A stretch of DNA of 64,000 nt from Elizabethkingia occulta (GCF_002023715.1 NZ_MAHX01000007.1:186001-250000), one strand, 5' to 3'. Numbered from the stretch's first letter, positions 1-8,008 are shown. Made by a program: numbers and translations. Notes: generated from the sequence alone by a model not told the origin.

Positions 1-678
1 GACAATCAGGATTCTGAAGATTGGGATACTGCAGTACCTTTATTTAAAAAACTTCAGGAAGAATGGAAAGCTGTTGGTCATGTACCAAGAAGCCAGTCCA
101 ACAGAGTATGGGACGAATTCCGTGATGCATGTAATCATTTCTTTGCCAAGTTCCGTGAAAAAGGAGACGCTGGTACGGATGACTGGAGGGCTAATTACAA
201 AAAGAAAAAAGCACTTCTGGATGAACTTAAGGATATCGAGGAGGGAGAAAATAGTGCTGAAGTAATCAACAGAATCAAAAACGAATGGAATGCCATTGGT
301 AAAGTACCACGTGATAAAATCAACATTAATACTGAATTTAATAAAGCACTTAGAAGTAAGATGAGGCTGAACAGAATGAAAGATTACGAACTTTCAGATG
401 GTAACCTTTCCGAAACCCAACTTACTGACAAAGCACGTAAGATTAAAAATCAGATTTCGGATATGGAATCGGAAGTCTCCAAACTGGAAAATAATCTGGC
501 CTTCTTTACTAATCCAACAAGAGAAAATCCTTTGCTAAAGGCTACTTATGATAGTCTGGATGCTAAAAAAGAAGAATTGGAAGGACTTCGCTCCAAATTA
601 CATCAGATTATAACAGAACACGATCAACCAAAAGCAGATACCTCCGAGGAAAAAGAGGATAAGCCGACAGAAGAGTAA
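1..678 (+). CDS. DUF349 domain protein, 3' part
   Basis: The reading frame is open from base 1 to the TAA at 678, so only the last 225 codons are in the window. Two copies of the DUF349 helical repeat are visible (LFKKLQEEWKAVGHVPR near residue 20 and RIKNEWNAIGKVPRD near residue 90), each with the typical W-x(3)-G-x-V/I-P pattern. A charged coiled-coil tail (about 140-195) and an acidic end rich in E, K and D follow. The family is common in Bacteroidota and usually 600 aa or more; its function is unknown. Family confidence is high; the N-terminus lies upstream. Confidence 0.85.
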   Translation, partial: DNQDSEDWDTAVPLFKKLQEEWKAVGHVPRSQSNRVWDEFRDACNHFFAKFREKGDAGTDDWRANYKKKKALLDELKDIEEGENSAEVINRIKNEWNAIGKVPRDKININTEFNKALRSKMRLNRMKDYELSDGNLSETQLTDKARKIKNQISDMESEVSKLENNLAFFTNPTRENPLLKATYDSLDAKKEELEGLRSKLHQIITEHDQPKADTSEEKEDKPTEE

Positions 679-698
679 GATCATTAAAAATATAACTG

Positions 699-735
699 TC
701 CAACATTGATGTTTCTGTCAATGTTGGATTTTTTA
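699..735 (+). terminator. Intrinsic terminator-like hairpin abutting ribD
   Basis: Perfect 11-bp stem (699-709 with 718-728, arm TCCAACATTGA), 8-nt loop, then TTTTTTATT. It ends the DUF349 gene. Its last T lies only 7 nt before the ribD ATG at 742, so no promoter fits between them. It also argues against a ribD start at 706, which would lie inside the stem. Confidence 0.75.
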
Positions 736-741
736 TTAAAT

Positions 742-1770
742 ATGGAAGAACATTACATTTACATGCAGCGTGCACTGCAGTTGGCAAAAAAAGCTTTAGG
801 AAATACTTATCCTAATCCGCTGGTGGGCAGTGTTATTGTATCCAACGGTAAGATAATAGGAGAGGGGTGGCATCATAAAGCAGGAGAACCTCATGCAGAG
901 ATCAACGCGATTAATTCTGTAGAGAATAAAGAACTACTGAAAGACAGTACAATATATGTAACGCTGGAACCTTGTGCGCATTATGGAAAAACACCTCCTT
1001 GTGCTGTAAAGATTGTAGAACAGGGAATTCCAAGAGTTGTTATAGGCTCTATGGATCCGCATGACAAAGTAAACGGAAAGGGAAAAGCAATTCTTGAAGC
1101 TGCCGGAACAGAAGTAATAACCGGGATTTTGGAAGCAGAATGTGATGAATTAAATAAGCGTTTTTTTACGTATCATCGTAAGCAGCGTCCCTATATTATT
1201 CTGAAATGGGCTGAATCTGCAGATGGATTTATGGATAAGGATTTTCAACCGTATGCCATTAGTAATGCACTTTCTCAGCAGAAGAATCACCAGCTTCGTG
1301 CAGATGAACAGGCCATTCTGGTAGGTACAAAAACAGTATTGAACGATAATCCCGGGCTTACGGTAAGAGAAGTAAGCGGGAATAATCCGGTACGTATTAT
1401 TTTAGACAGAGAACTGAAAGTACCTGTAGATTATAAGGCATTCAACAATGAGGCTGTAACTTTTATCATAAATGAAATAGAAGAAAAATCAGAAGGTAAT
1501 ATTCATTGGCTGAAAGCTGATTTTGGAGATAAATTTCTGTCTGATCTTATGCCTGTTTTATATAAACATCAGATACAGTCTGTTATTATAGAAGGTGGTG
1601 CTTATACCCTAAATCAATTTATAGAAAGTAATCTATGGGATGAAGCGTGGGTATTCAAAGCAGAGAATCTGTTTCTGAATAAAGGAACCAAAGCATCAAA
1701 GCTACAGCATGAAGCTCAGACTATTGAACAACTAAGAGATAATCAGTTAAAGATTTACAGAAACAAATAA
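742..1770 (+). CDS. ribD: Bifunctional riboflavin biosynthesis deaminase/reductase RibD
   Basis: Catalyses two cytosolic steps of riboflavin synthesis: deamination of the pyrimidine intermediate, then NADPH reduction of its ribosyl chain. The N-terminal deaminase domain carries the zinc motifs HAEI (about residue 51) and PCAHYGKTPPC (about 77-87). The reductase domain fills the second half (ILKWAESADGFM, LVGTKTVLNDNPGLTVR, VIIEGGAYTLNQF). Length is 342 aa, normal for RibD. I chose ATG 742 because the peptide then begins MEEHYIYMQRALQLAKKALG as in the family; an upstream ATG at 706 sits in a terminator stem. The YigZ gene follows after 2 nt, so the two are probably co-transcribed. Confidence 0.93.
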   Translation: MEEHYIYMQRALQLAKKALGNTYPNPLVGSVIVSNGKIIGEGWHHKAGEPHAEINAINSVENKELLKDSTIYVTLEPCAHYGKTPPCAVKIVEQGIPRVVIGSMDPHDKVNGKGKAILEAAGTEVITGILEAECDELNKRFFTYHRKQRPYIILKWAESADGFMDKDFQPYAISNALSQQKNHQLRADEQAILVGTKTVLNDNPGLTVREVSGNNPVRIILDRELKVPVDYKAFNNEAVTFIINEIEEKSEGNIHWLKADFGDKFLSDLMPVLYKHQIQSVIIEGGAYTLNQFIESNLWDEAWVFKAENLFLNKGTKASKLQHEAQTIEQLRDNQLKIYRNK

Positions 1771-1772
1771 TA

Positions 1773-2369
1773 TTGGAATCCAATTACAGTTATAATACGA
1801 TCGCCAAACCAATTTTAGATATTACTCTTAAAGAAAAAGGGAGTAAATTCATTTCCTATGCTTATCCGGTTCTGGATGAAGATGATGTGAAAAAACGGCT
1901 GGAAGAAGTAAAAACTTTGCATCCTAAGGCAACACATCACTGTTATGCTTTCAGATTAGGACTGAAAGGTGAGAATTACCGTGCAAATGACGACGGAGAA
2001 CCTTCCGGAAGTGCAGGATTGCCAATCTATAATCAATTATTGGGACACGATGTAACCAATATACTATTAGTTGTGGTGCGTTATTATGGTGGTACCAAGC
2101 TTGGTGTTGGCGGACTGGTGAAAATCTACAAAGAATCAGCCAAAGAGCTGTTGAGCTTTGCAGAAATGATAACCAAAGAACTCGAAAAGGTATTAAATCT
2201 GGAGTTTGACTTCAGCCACCAGAATCAGGTATTTACTATTCTGAATAAATACAATGCCAAAGTACTGGAATTTGACTCCGGTGCTTATGGTAAAATAAAA
2301 GCTTTGGTAAAGCTGAAAGACGAAGACGAAATCCAGGAAGCTTTATCCGGTATTCTAAGAAGCAGGTAA
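1773..2369 (+). CDS. YigZ/IMPACT family protein
   Basis: A 198-aa protein of the UPF0029/IMPACT (YigZ) family. The N-terminal domain has the hallmark stretch THHCYAFRLG, then NDDGEPSGSAGLPI and VVRYYGGTKLGVGGL (about 50-115). A short C-terminal ferredoxin-like domain (DUF1949 type) follows. The start is TTG 1773, 2 nt after the ribD stop, and gives the expected N-terminus; no ATG lies nearby. The molecular role is not settled (links to translation regulation come from eukaryotic IMPACT). Likely translationally coupled to ribD. Confidence 0.88.
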   Translation: MESNYSYNTIAKPILDITLKEKGSKFISYAYPVLDEDDVKKRLEEVKTLHPKATHHCYAFRLGLKGENYRANDDGEPSGSAGLPIYNQLLGHDVTNILLVVVRYYGGTKLGVGGLVKIYKESAKELLSFAEMITKELEKVLNLEFDFSHQNQVFTILNKYNAKVLEFDSGAYGKIKALVKLKDEDEIQEALSGILRSR

Positions 2370-2433
2370 ATTAACCCTTAGCTATAGTTACTATTTGTAA
2401 TATATAGTGTAGGTATATTATATTTCTATAAAT

Positions 2434-3027
2434 TTATTGACTTATTTTACTTTCCCTGAATATCCTTCTCCAGTTAAAATACCCCGAAACAGCTACACTG
2501 AATAGAATAACGCTCAAGATAGCATACAGGTAAAGCGATTTGTGAACCATCAAAGGAATTGAAATCAGGTTACTGACGTTCAATAATATCCAGTTTTCAA
2601 TTTTACGTTTAGCCATCAACCACATACCAGCCCATGCAAAAGCACTTACGCTGGCATCCCATATGGGTACATCCGAATTGGTGAAATGGGTAAGAGCGAA
2701 ATAGAAAATTCCAAAACTAAAAACAACAATACCTGCAGTTTTTAGCTTATCTGTATTGTCTGTATAAGAAATCGGTGTTTCATGTCGGGCTTTTCCATAT
2801 TTCCAGTAAATCCAGCCATAGATACTCATCACAAGATAATAAAGGTTGAGTGTAAACTCGGCATACAGTTTCGCATTAAACATTACGATTAGTGTAAGGA
2901 TAATACTTACAACACCGAAGAGATAGTTTATAGGATTATTTTGTCGTGATAAAACGACCTGAAAAATTGAAAGAATAACACCCAGCCATTCTACCCATGT
3001 TGTTTGTTGAATAATTTCCTGCATCAT
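2434..3027 (-). CDS. pnuT: PnuC-family transporter, probable thiamine transporter PnuT
   Basis: A 197-aa inner-membrane protein with about seven hydrophobic helices and the PnuC signature (WVEWLGVILSIFQVVLS, NPINYLFGVVSI, LYAEFTLNLYYLVMSIYGWIYW). PnuC proteins import vitamin precursors by facilitated diffusion, classically nicotinamide riboside. A TPP riboswitch in this gene's leader points to thiamine as the substrate, as predicted for PnuT of Bacteroidota. The start is the second-codon-methionine form MMQEII at 3027; ATG 3024 is equally possible. No thiamine kinase or TonB receptor is adjacent. The family is certain; the substrate is inferred from regulation. Confidence 0.85.
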   Translation of the reverse strand: MMQEIIQQTTWVEWLGVILSIFQVVLSRQNNPINYLFGVVSIILTLIVMFNAKLYAEFTLNLYYLVMSIYGWIYWKYGKARHETPISYTDNTDKLKTAGIVVFSFGIFYFALTHFTNSDVPIWDASVSAFAWAGMWLMAKRKIENWILLNVSNLISIPLMVHKSLYLYAILSVILFSVAVSGYFNWRRIFRESKISQ

Positions 3028-3054
3028 TGTAATAAATCATTTTGATGAGGAGAT

Positions 3055-3137
3055 GACAGATCCCTACGCCGGCATTATCCGGATCAGGTGCGGAAAATTT
3101 CCTGGGTATCATCTCAGCCACTAACGGCACCCCATTG
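3055..3137 (-). promoter_or_regulatory. TPP riboswitch (THI element)
   Basis: Read on the minus strand the leader shows the conserved THI-box blocks in order: GGGGTGCC, GGCTGAGATGATACCC, ACCTGATCCGGATAATGCC and GGCGTAGGGA. All invariant pyrimidine- and pyrophosphate-binding segments of the thiM-type aptamer are present. It lies 28 nt upstream of the PnuC-family start, so the expression platform is short and probably sequesters the start region. Confidence 0.95.
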
Positions 3138-3144
3138 ACAGGTA

Positions 3145-3152
3145 CAAATATA
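3145..3152 (-). promoter_or_regulatory. -7 promoter box of the pnuT transcript
   Basis: TATATTTG on the minus strand matches the Bacteroidota -7 consensus TANNTTTG. It lies a few bases upstream of the TPP aptamer, so transcription would start at the riboswitch 5' edge. No clear -33 TTG is seen. Confidence 0.6.
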
Positions 3153-3164
3153 AAGGTTTTTTGG

Positions 3165-3380
3165 TAACAGTTGTCGGTTGACAGGTATTAGTTAACAGTT
3201 AATAGTTAATAGTTATCGGTTGTCAGCGCCTGATCTCTAATCAGAAGGTTTAGGAACTTATTGTTATAATATTAGGTAATGTATAAGAGTAAAAGACCAA
3301 TGTCTATTATCTTATTTCTTGCATCTTGTATCTAGCGTCTTGTATCTTGATATCAACTTCATACTTTATATCTCATATCT
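3165..3380. repeat. Low-complexity intergenic repeat tracts
   Basis: Imperfect short repeats without coding potential. 3170-3226 contains TTGTCGGTTGACAGG and TTATCGGTTGTCAGC flanking GTTAACAGTTAATAGTTAATAG. 3320-3356 repeats TCTTGTATCTAGCG and TCTTGTATCTTGA. The style resembles the TTAGAAGTTAGA/TTAACCATT spacers between the permease genes in the last third of the window. Confidence 0.55.
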
Positions 3381-3386
3381 TTTCCT

Positions 3387-3394
3387 TATTTTTG
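3387..3394 (+). promoter_or_regulatory. -7 promoter box of ffh
   Basis: TATTTTTG fits TANNTTTG and lies 26 nt before the ffh ATG. No convincing TTG is seen at the -33 position. Confidence 0.45.
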
Positions 3395-3420
3395 CAACTT
3401 ACCAAAGAATAGATTTAATT

Positions 3421-4785
3421 ATGTTCAATAGTTTACAGGACAAACTAGATAAAGCTTTACAAAATATCCAGGGACGCGGTAAGATTACCGAGATTAACGT
3501 TGCCGAAACCGTTAAAGAAATTCGTCGTGCATTAGTAGATGCCGATGTTAACTTTAAGGTAGCAAAAGATCTTACAAAAAGAGTTCAGGATAAAGCTTTA
3601 GGACAAAATGTTTTAACATCCATTACTCCGGGACAATTGATGACAAAAATTGTTCACGATGAGTTAGTGGATTTAATGGGAGGAACCAATGAAGGACTTA
3701 ATCTTTCCGAAAAACCAACAATTATACTAATTGCCGGTTTACAGGGTTCTGGTAAAACAACATTCTCCGGGAAATTGGCAAATTTCCTGAAGAAGAAAAA
3801 GAGCAAAAACCCTTTATTGGTAGCATGTGACGTTTATCGTCCTGCTGCAATTGATCAGTTAAAAGTATTAGGTGGTCAGACAGGAGTTCCAGTATATACT
3901 GAAGAAGGCAACCTTAATCCGGTTCAGATTTCTCAGAATGCAATAGAATTTGCAAAGCAAAACAAGCACGACGTTATTATTATAGATACCGCAGGGCGTT
4001 TGGCTATCGACGAAGAGATGATGAACGAAATTCGTAACGTTCACCAGTCTGTAAAACCTACAGAAACTCTTTTCGTGGTTGACTCCATGACGGGTCAGGA
4101 TGCTGTAAATACAGCAAAAGCCTTCAACGATGTCCTTAATTATAACGGTGTAGTTCTTACTAAATTAGATGGTGATACCCGTGGAGGGGCTGCATTAACA
4201 ATCCGTTCGGTAGTAGAAAAACCAATTAAATTCATTTCTACCGGTGAGAAAATGGAGGCATTGGATATTTTCTATCCGGAAAGGATGGCAGACAGAATCC
4301 TGGGGATGGGAGACGTTGTTTCCTTAGTAGAAAGAGCTCAGGAGCAGTTTGATGAAGAGGAAGCTAAAAAACTACACAAGAAGATTGCTAAGAACGAATT
4401 TGGTTTCGACGATTTCTTAAAGCAAATTCAGCAGATTAAAAAAATGGGTAACATGAAGGACCTTCTAGGCATGTTACCTGGAGTTGGAAAAGCTATAAAA
4501 GATGTGGACATCAATGATGATGCTTTTAAACATATTGAAGCGATTATCCAGTCTATGACTCCGGAAGAAAGAAGAAGACCAAGCACAATTAATATGTCCA
4601 GAAAACAGCGTATTGCTAAAGGAGCAGGACGCAAACTTGAGGATGTAAATGCTCTAATGAAACAGTTCGAGCAAATGGGGAAAATGATGAAGATGATGCA
4701 GGGACCTCAGGGAAAACAGTTAATGGCTATGATGGGCAAAGGTATGCCGGGAATGGGTGGTGGAATGCCAGGGTTTGGTAAATAA
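3421..4785 (+). CDS. ffh: Signal recognition particle protein Ffh (SRP54)
   Basis: GTPase that binds 4.5S RNA and signal sequences of nascent membrane proteins and delivers ribosomes to FtsY. The N-terminal helical bundle begins MFNSLQDKLDKALQNIQGRG. The G domain shows GLQGSGKTT (about 106-114), DTAGR (about 188) and TKLDGD (about 247). The M domain from about residue 300 ends in the usual Met/Gly-rich tail (KMMKMMQGPQG, GMPGMGGGMPGFGK). Length 454 aa is typical. The open frame extends upstream to a TTG at 3319, but that extension is low-complexity repeat, so ATG 3421 is the start. Confidence 0.96.
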   Translation: MFNSLQDKLDKALQNIQGRGKITEINVAETVKEIRRALVDADVNFKVAKDLTKRVQDKALGQNVLTSITPGQLMTKIVHDELVDLMGGTNEGLNLSEKPTIILIAGLQGSGKTTFSGKLANFLKKKKSKNPLLVACDVYRPAAIDQLKVLGGQTGVPVYTEEGNLNPVQISQNAIEFAKQNKHDVIIIDTAGRLAIDEEMMNEIRNVHQSVKPTETLFVVDSMTGQDAVNTAKAFNDVLNYNGVVLTKLDGDTRGGAALTIRSVVEKPIKFISTGEKMEALDIFYPERMADRILGMGDVVSLVERAQEQFDEEEAKKLHKKIAKNEFGFDDFLKQIQQIKKMGNMKDLLGMLPGVGKAIKDVDINDDAFKHIEAIIQSMTPEERRRPSTINMSRKQRIAKGAGRKLEDVNALMKQFEQMGKMMKMMQGPQGKQLMAMMGKGMPGMGGGMPGFGK

Positions 4786-4831
4786 ACAGCAAATAATTAA
4801 TTATTAAATTATAAACACAAGTATTAAAATT

Positions 4832-5107
4832 ATGGAAGAGACAACACAACAAAACTACAATCAACAGGTTCCTTATAAATCTGAAAAAAAGCTAGTAGCT
4901 GGTATTTTAGGGATTTTAATAGGTTATTTAGGAATTCACAAGTTCTACTTAGGGTATACTAAAGCAGGAATCATCCAGCTTATTGCAAGTGTTGTTACAT
5001 GTGGTGTAGCTGGAATTATTGGTTTTGTGGAAGGTATCATCTATTTAACAAAAACAGATGAAGATTTCGACAGAACGTATATTCAAGGTAAAAAAGAATG
5101 GTTCTAA
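4832..5107 (+). CDS. TM2 domain-containing small membrane protein
   Basis: A 91-aa protein with a polar Gln/Asn-rich N-terminus, then a TM2 domain (about 20-75): two hydrophobic helices with GILGILIGYLGIHKFYLGYTKAG and a DRTYI end. TM2 proteins are small inner-membrane proteins of unknown role. It follows ffh by 46 nt without a terminator, so read-through from ffh is possible. A bidirectional terminator follows. Confidence 0.88.
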   Translation: MEETTQQNYNQQVPYKSEKKLVAGILGILIGYLGIHKFYLGYTKAGIIQLIASVVTCGVAGIIGFVEGIIYLTKTDEDFDRTYIQGKKEWF

Positions 5108-5130
5108 TTTAACCTTACCACTTAAAAATA

Positions 5131-5162
5131 AAAATAGCCTGAGGACAGCCTCAGGCTATTTT
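5131..5162. terminator. Bidirectional intrinsic terminator
   Basis: Perfect 14-bp stem (5131-5144 with 5149-5162, AAAATAGCCTGAGG), loop ACAG, with A/T tracts on both sides. It lies between the convergent TM2 and aldo/keto reductase genes and serves both. Confidence 0.9.
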
Positions 5163-5163
5163 G

Positions 5164-6129
5164 CTATTTTGTTTTCAGTATTTCTTCAATTCTTTGTAAT
5201 TCATTTTGGGAAAAATCGAGATTGTTAATACTTTCCAGATTCTGTAGCAATTGTTCAACCGAACTGGCTCCTACAAGTACAGATGTTACCCTTTTATCTT
5301 TTAATAGCCATGCAATAGCCATTTGCGCCAGTGTTTGTTCTCTTTCCTGTGCCAGATTATTCAGAGCTGTAATTTGTTGTAGTTTTTCCTCGGTAATATC
5401 ATTTTTTTGAAGAAAGCCATGGCTTTTTGCTGCACGTGAGTTTTCCGGAATCCCTTTTAAATAACGATCTGTTAATAGTCCCTGAGCTAAAGGAGAAAAT
5501 GCAATACAGCCCACACCATTATCTTCCAGTACATCTAGTAGGCCTTCCTCTGTCCACCGTACAAACATAGAGTATTTAGGCTGATGAATAAGACATGGTG
5601 TGCCTAATTCTCTTAGTATGTTGGCTGCTTGCTGTGTTTGTTCAGCATTATAATTAGAAATTCCTGCATATAAAGCTCTCCCGCTGCGTACTGCAAAATC
5701 CAGTGCCTGCATGGTTTCCTCTATTGGGGTTTCAGGATCCGGGCGATGAGAATAAAAGACGTCCACATAATCGAGATTCATACGCTTCAGGCTCTGATCC
5801 AAACTGGATATAAGATATTTTCTGGACCCCCAGTCACCATAAGGTCCATCCCACATGGTATAACCCGCTTTAGTAGAAATAAAAAGCTGATCTCTGAGAA
5901 AACCATTGAAATTTCTGCTAACGATCTTTCCGAAGTTTTCTTCAGCAGATCCGGGTACAGGACCATAATTATTTGCCAGGTCAAAATGAGTGATTCCTTT
6001 ATCAAAAGCAGTCTTGATAATAGCTTCAGCTGTAGAAAAGACATCTACAGATCCGAAGTTATGCCATAGTCCCAATGATATTGCGGGAAGTAATACACCG
6101 CTTCTGCCACATCTGTTATATTTCATCAT
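5164..6129 (-). CDS. Aldo/keto reductase, YghZ (glyceraldehyde-3-phosphate reductase)-like
   Basis: A 321-aa cytosolic NADPH-dependent oxidoreductase with the TIM-barrel AKR fold. The catalytic tetrad is visible: Asp and Tyr in THFDLANNYG (about 48-57), Lys in STKAGY (about 88) and His in FYSHRPDPETP (about 129). The N-terminus (MKYNRCGRSGVLLPAISLGLWHNFG) and DLANNYGPVPGSAEENFG match the YghZ/MgrA branch, which reduces L-glyceraldehyde 3-phosphate and methylglyoxal-like aldehydes. The start may be either Met of the initial MM. It is monocistronic between terminators. Family is certain; substrate is inferred. Confidence 0.9.
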   Translation of the reverse strand: MMKYNRCGRSGVLLPAISLGLWHNFGSVDVFSTAEAIIKTAFDKGITHFDLANNYGPVPGSAEENFGKIVSRNFNGFLRDQLFISTKAGYTMWDGPYGDWGSRKYLISSLDQSLKRMNLDYVDVFYSHRPDPETPIEETMQALDFAVRSGRALYAGISNYNAEQTQQAANILRELGTPCLIHQPKYSMFVRWTEEGLLDVLEDNGVGCIAFSPLAQGLLTDRYLKGIPENSRAAKSHGFLQKNDITEEKLQQITALNNLAQEREQTLAQMAIAWLLKDKRVTSVLVGASSVEQLLQNLESINNLDFSQNELQRIEEILKTK

Positions 6130-6140
6130 TATTTTTTTAT

Positions 6141-6148
6141 CAAAGTTA
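6141..6148 (-). promoter_or_regulatory. -7 promoter box of the aldo/keto reductase gene
   Basis: TAACTTTG on the minus strand (TANNTTTG) lies 11 nt upstream of the start codon, giving a very short 5' UTR. Confidence 0.5.
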
Positions 6149-6257
6149 TGTTTTTTTGATTTACTCCCATAAGATTGTACGCAAGCATTTCAGTAGCTTA
6201 CAGGCTCGTTTTCTTATGACATTCTCAAATTATTTTTCACTTTTTAAATTAAAAATT

Positions 6258-6265
6258 TATATTTG
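6258..6265 (+). promoter_or_regulatory. -7 promoter box of the NhaC-family leader
   Basis: TATATTTG matches TANNTTTG and ends 10 nt before the riboswitch-like fold, so the transcript would begin at its 5' edge. Confidence 0.55.
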
Positions 6266-6275
6266 CACTCTAAAA

Positions 6276-6350
6276 TTATCAAGAACCCCAAAATTTGGGT
6301 AGCAACCTGCAACAATAAGCAAGGTGCTGAAATCGATAAGCCGTTTCCGG
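6276..6350 (+). promoter_or_regulatory. Candidate SAM-I/SAM-IV-type riboswitch
   Basis: A three-stem fold is visible. P1 pairs TTATC (6276-6280) with GATAA (6335-6339). P2 is a simple ACCC/GGGT hairpin (6285-6300). P3 pairs AGCAACCTGC (6301-6310) with GCAAGGTGCT (6319-6328). The core GCAACC...GGTGCT is the hallmark of the SAM-I/SAM-IV clan. There is no P4 between P3 and P1. A small CCG-TTTC-CGG hairpin (6341-6350) follows P1, closer to the SAM-IV or SAM-I/IV-variant layout. No kink-turn is seen in P2. The ligand is inferred, not proven. Confidence 0.62.
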
Positions 6351-6418
6351 AAAAAATGTTGAAATCATCCCTATTTTCTGAAAGTGTGCTGATCAAAATA
6401 ATTAAAAAATTAGATTGA

Positions 6419-7753
6419 ATGACGACACAAAAGAGCACATCTTTACGATCACTAATCCCGTTTCTTATCTTTATTCTGGTATTCCTGGGAGCCGGAATTT
6501 ATTACAATGATTTTTATGCATTGCCATCGCCTATAGCTATTGTTGTGGGAATAATTGCAGCTTTCATTATCATTAAAGGAACCATCAAAGAAAAGACTTC
6601 TACCTTTTTGGAAGGCTGTGGAGACCGGAATATTCTTACCATGTGTATTATTTACATATTGGCTGGAGCATTCGCTACAGTTTCCAAATCAATAGGAAGT
6701 GTAGATGCTATAGTGAATATTGGGATCAATAATCTTTCTCCACAATATTATCCGGCAGGTATTTTCTTTGTGGCTTCATTCTTGTCAATCGCTTCCGGAA
6801 CATCAGTCGGAACAATTGTGGCATTAGGCCCTATTGCAGTTGGACTTTCCAATGCCGGAGGTTGTGATATCAATGTTGTAGGAGCAGCACTATTAGGAGG
6901 AGCTATGTTTGGGGACAATTTATCCATTATTTCGGATACCACTATTGCTGCCACTCAGATTTTAGGTTGCGACATGCGGGATAAATTCCGTAATAATATA
7001 GGCTTTGCCTTACCAGCAGCTATTATAGCATTCTTTATTTATATTTATGTAGGAGCAGGGACTAATGAAGTTGCGCATACCGCTACTCCTGTTAATTTGT
7101 CCTCCGCTGTACTGGTTATTCCTTATCTTGCCGTTATTGTACTGGCATTTTTTGGGCTGGATGTGTTTTTTGTATTGATTATTGGTATTGTACTAAGCGG
7201 TATTTTTGGTTTTATTTACCACGATTTCAGCTTTCTGGATTTTGGTAAAAAGGTATATGAAGGATTTACCAGTATGACTGAAATATTCCTGCTTTCCTTA
7301 CTTACAGGTGGGCTGGCTGCTATGGTTGAAAAAGCCGGTGGTATAGACAACCTTCTAAAACTGATCAGGAGTAAAATAAACGGGCCAAAATCTGCTTTAT
7401 TAGGAATCGGAACCTTTGTAGGCGTAACCGATGCAGCAACAGCAAACAACACTATTTCTATTGTTATTACCGGAAAAGTGTCCAAAAAAATTACCGAAGA
7501 ATATAAGATTAAACCAAGAGTGACAGCCTCTATTCTGGATACATTTTCGTGTTTTGTACAGGGGATTATTCCTTATGGTGCACAGATACTTATCCTTACG
7601 GGTTATAGTAAAAATACCATTAGTTATCCGGACTTGCTAAAGAACAGTTTCTATCTTTTCTTACTCCTTATAGCCGTGTTCATATATATTTATGTTGGAA
7701 ATATTAAGGAAGACAAAGTGGATACAGATAATTTAAATATTGCAAAAAATTAA
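6419..7753 (+). CDS. NhaC-family transporter, candidate methionine importer (MetT-like)
   Basis: A 444-aa inner-membrane protein with about 11 helices. Typical NhaC-family stretches are ASFLSIASGTSVGTIVALGPIA, AALLGGAMFGDNLSIISDTTIAATQ and FVGVTDAATANNTISIV. NhaC proteins are annotated as Na+/H+ antiporters, but a branch controlled by SAM/methionine regulation is predicted to import methionine (MetT). The leader here resembles a SAM riboswitch, which favours the methionine reading. The start ATG 6419 follows TTAGATTGA directly. It appears monocistronic, with terminators 120-180 nt downstream. Family is certain; substrate is inferred. Confidence 0.85.
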   Translation: MTTQKSTSLRSLIPFLIFILVFLGAGIYYNDFYALPSPIAIVVGIIAAFIIIKGTIKEKTSTFLEGCGDRNILTMCIIYILAGAFATVSKSIGSVDAIVNIGINNLSPQYYPAGIFFVASFLSIASGTSVGTIVALGPIAVGLSNAGGCDINVVGAALLGGAMFGDNLSIISDTTIAATQILGCDMRDKFRNNIGFALPAAIIAFFIYIYVGAGTNEVAHTATPVNLSSAVLVIPYLAVIVLAFFGLDVFFVLIIGIVLSGIFGFIYHDFSFLDFGKKVYEGFTSMTEIFLLSLLTGGLAAMVEKAGGIDNLLKLIRSKINGPKSALLGIGTFVGVTDAATANNTISIVITGKVSKKITEEYKIKPRVTASILDTFSCFVQGIIPYGAQILILTGYSKNTISYPDLLKNSFYLFLLLIAVFIYIYVGNIKEDKVDTDNLNIAKN

Positions 7754-7870
7754 CATTGATTCATACCAACAGAATATTTTTTTTCTTAACTTTAAGATGT
7801 TGAAAATAAGAAAGTGAAATTATTCATCGACATAATTGTATCTGAGAATATAAATTTTGAAAAAAATTAA

Positions 7871-7896
7871 GGTTTGCACGTCGGCAAACCTTTTTT
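7871..7896 (+). terminator. Intrinsic terminator
   Basis: Stem GGTTTGC/GCAAACC (7871-7877 with 7884-7890), 6-nt loop and TTTTTT. It ends the NhaC-family transcript after a 117-nt 3' UTR. Confidence 0.85.
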
Positions 7897-7935
7897 ATTT
7901 TGTTGAACCAAAAAAAATGAGATGTTTTGATCTGG

Positions 7936-7964
7936 AAGTGCAGCCTGTACAGGTTGCACTTTTC
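7936..7964 (+). terminator. Second intrinsic terminator in tandem
   Basis: 12-bp stem with one G-T pair (7936-7947 with 7950-7961, AAGTGCAGCCTG), TA loop and TTTTC. It lies 40 nt after the first terminator, with no gene between. Confidence 0.7.
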
Positions 7965-8008
7965 TTTGGTATTTTCATTAACTTGTGACTTCTTAAAATT
8001 TATGCCCA

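Noticed and set aside
2936-3130. 64-aa minus-strand ORF overlapping the start of pnuT
   Set aside because: It lies across the TPP riboswitch, and its peptide is just the aptamer read as codons.
3319-3420. 34-codon N-terminal extension of Ffh
   Set aside because: It uses TTG, is read from a low-complexity repeat and is absent from the Ffh family; ATG 3421 gives the standard N-terminus.
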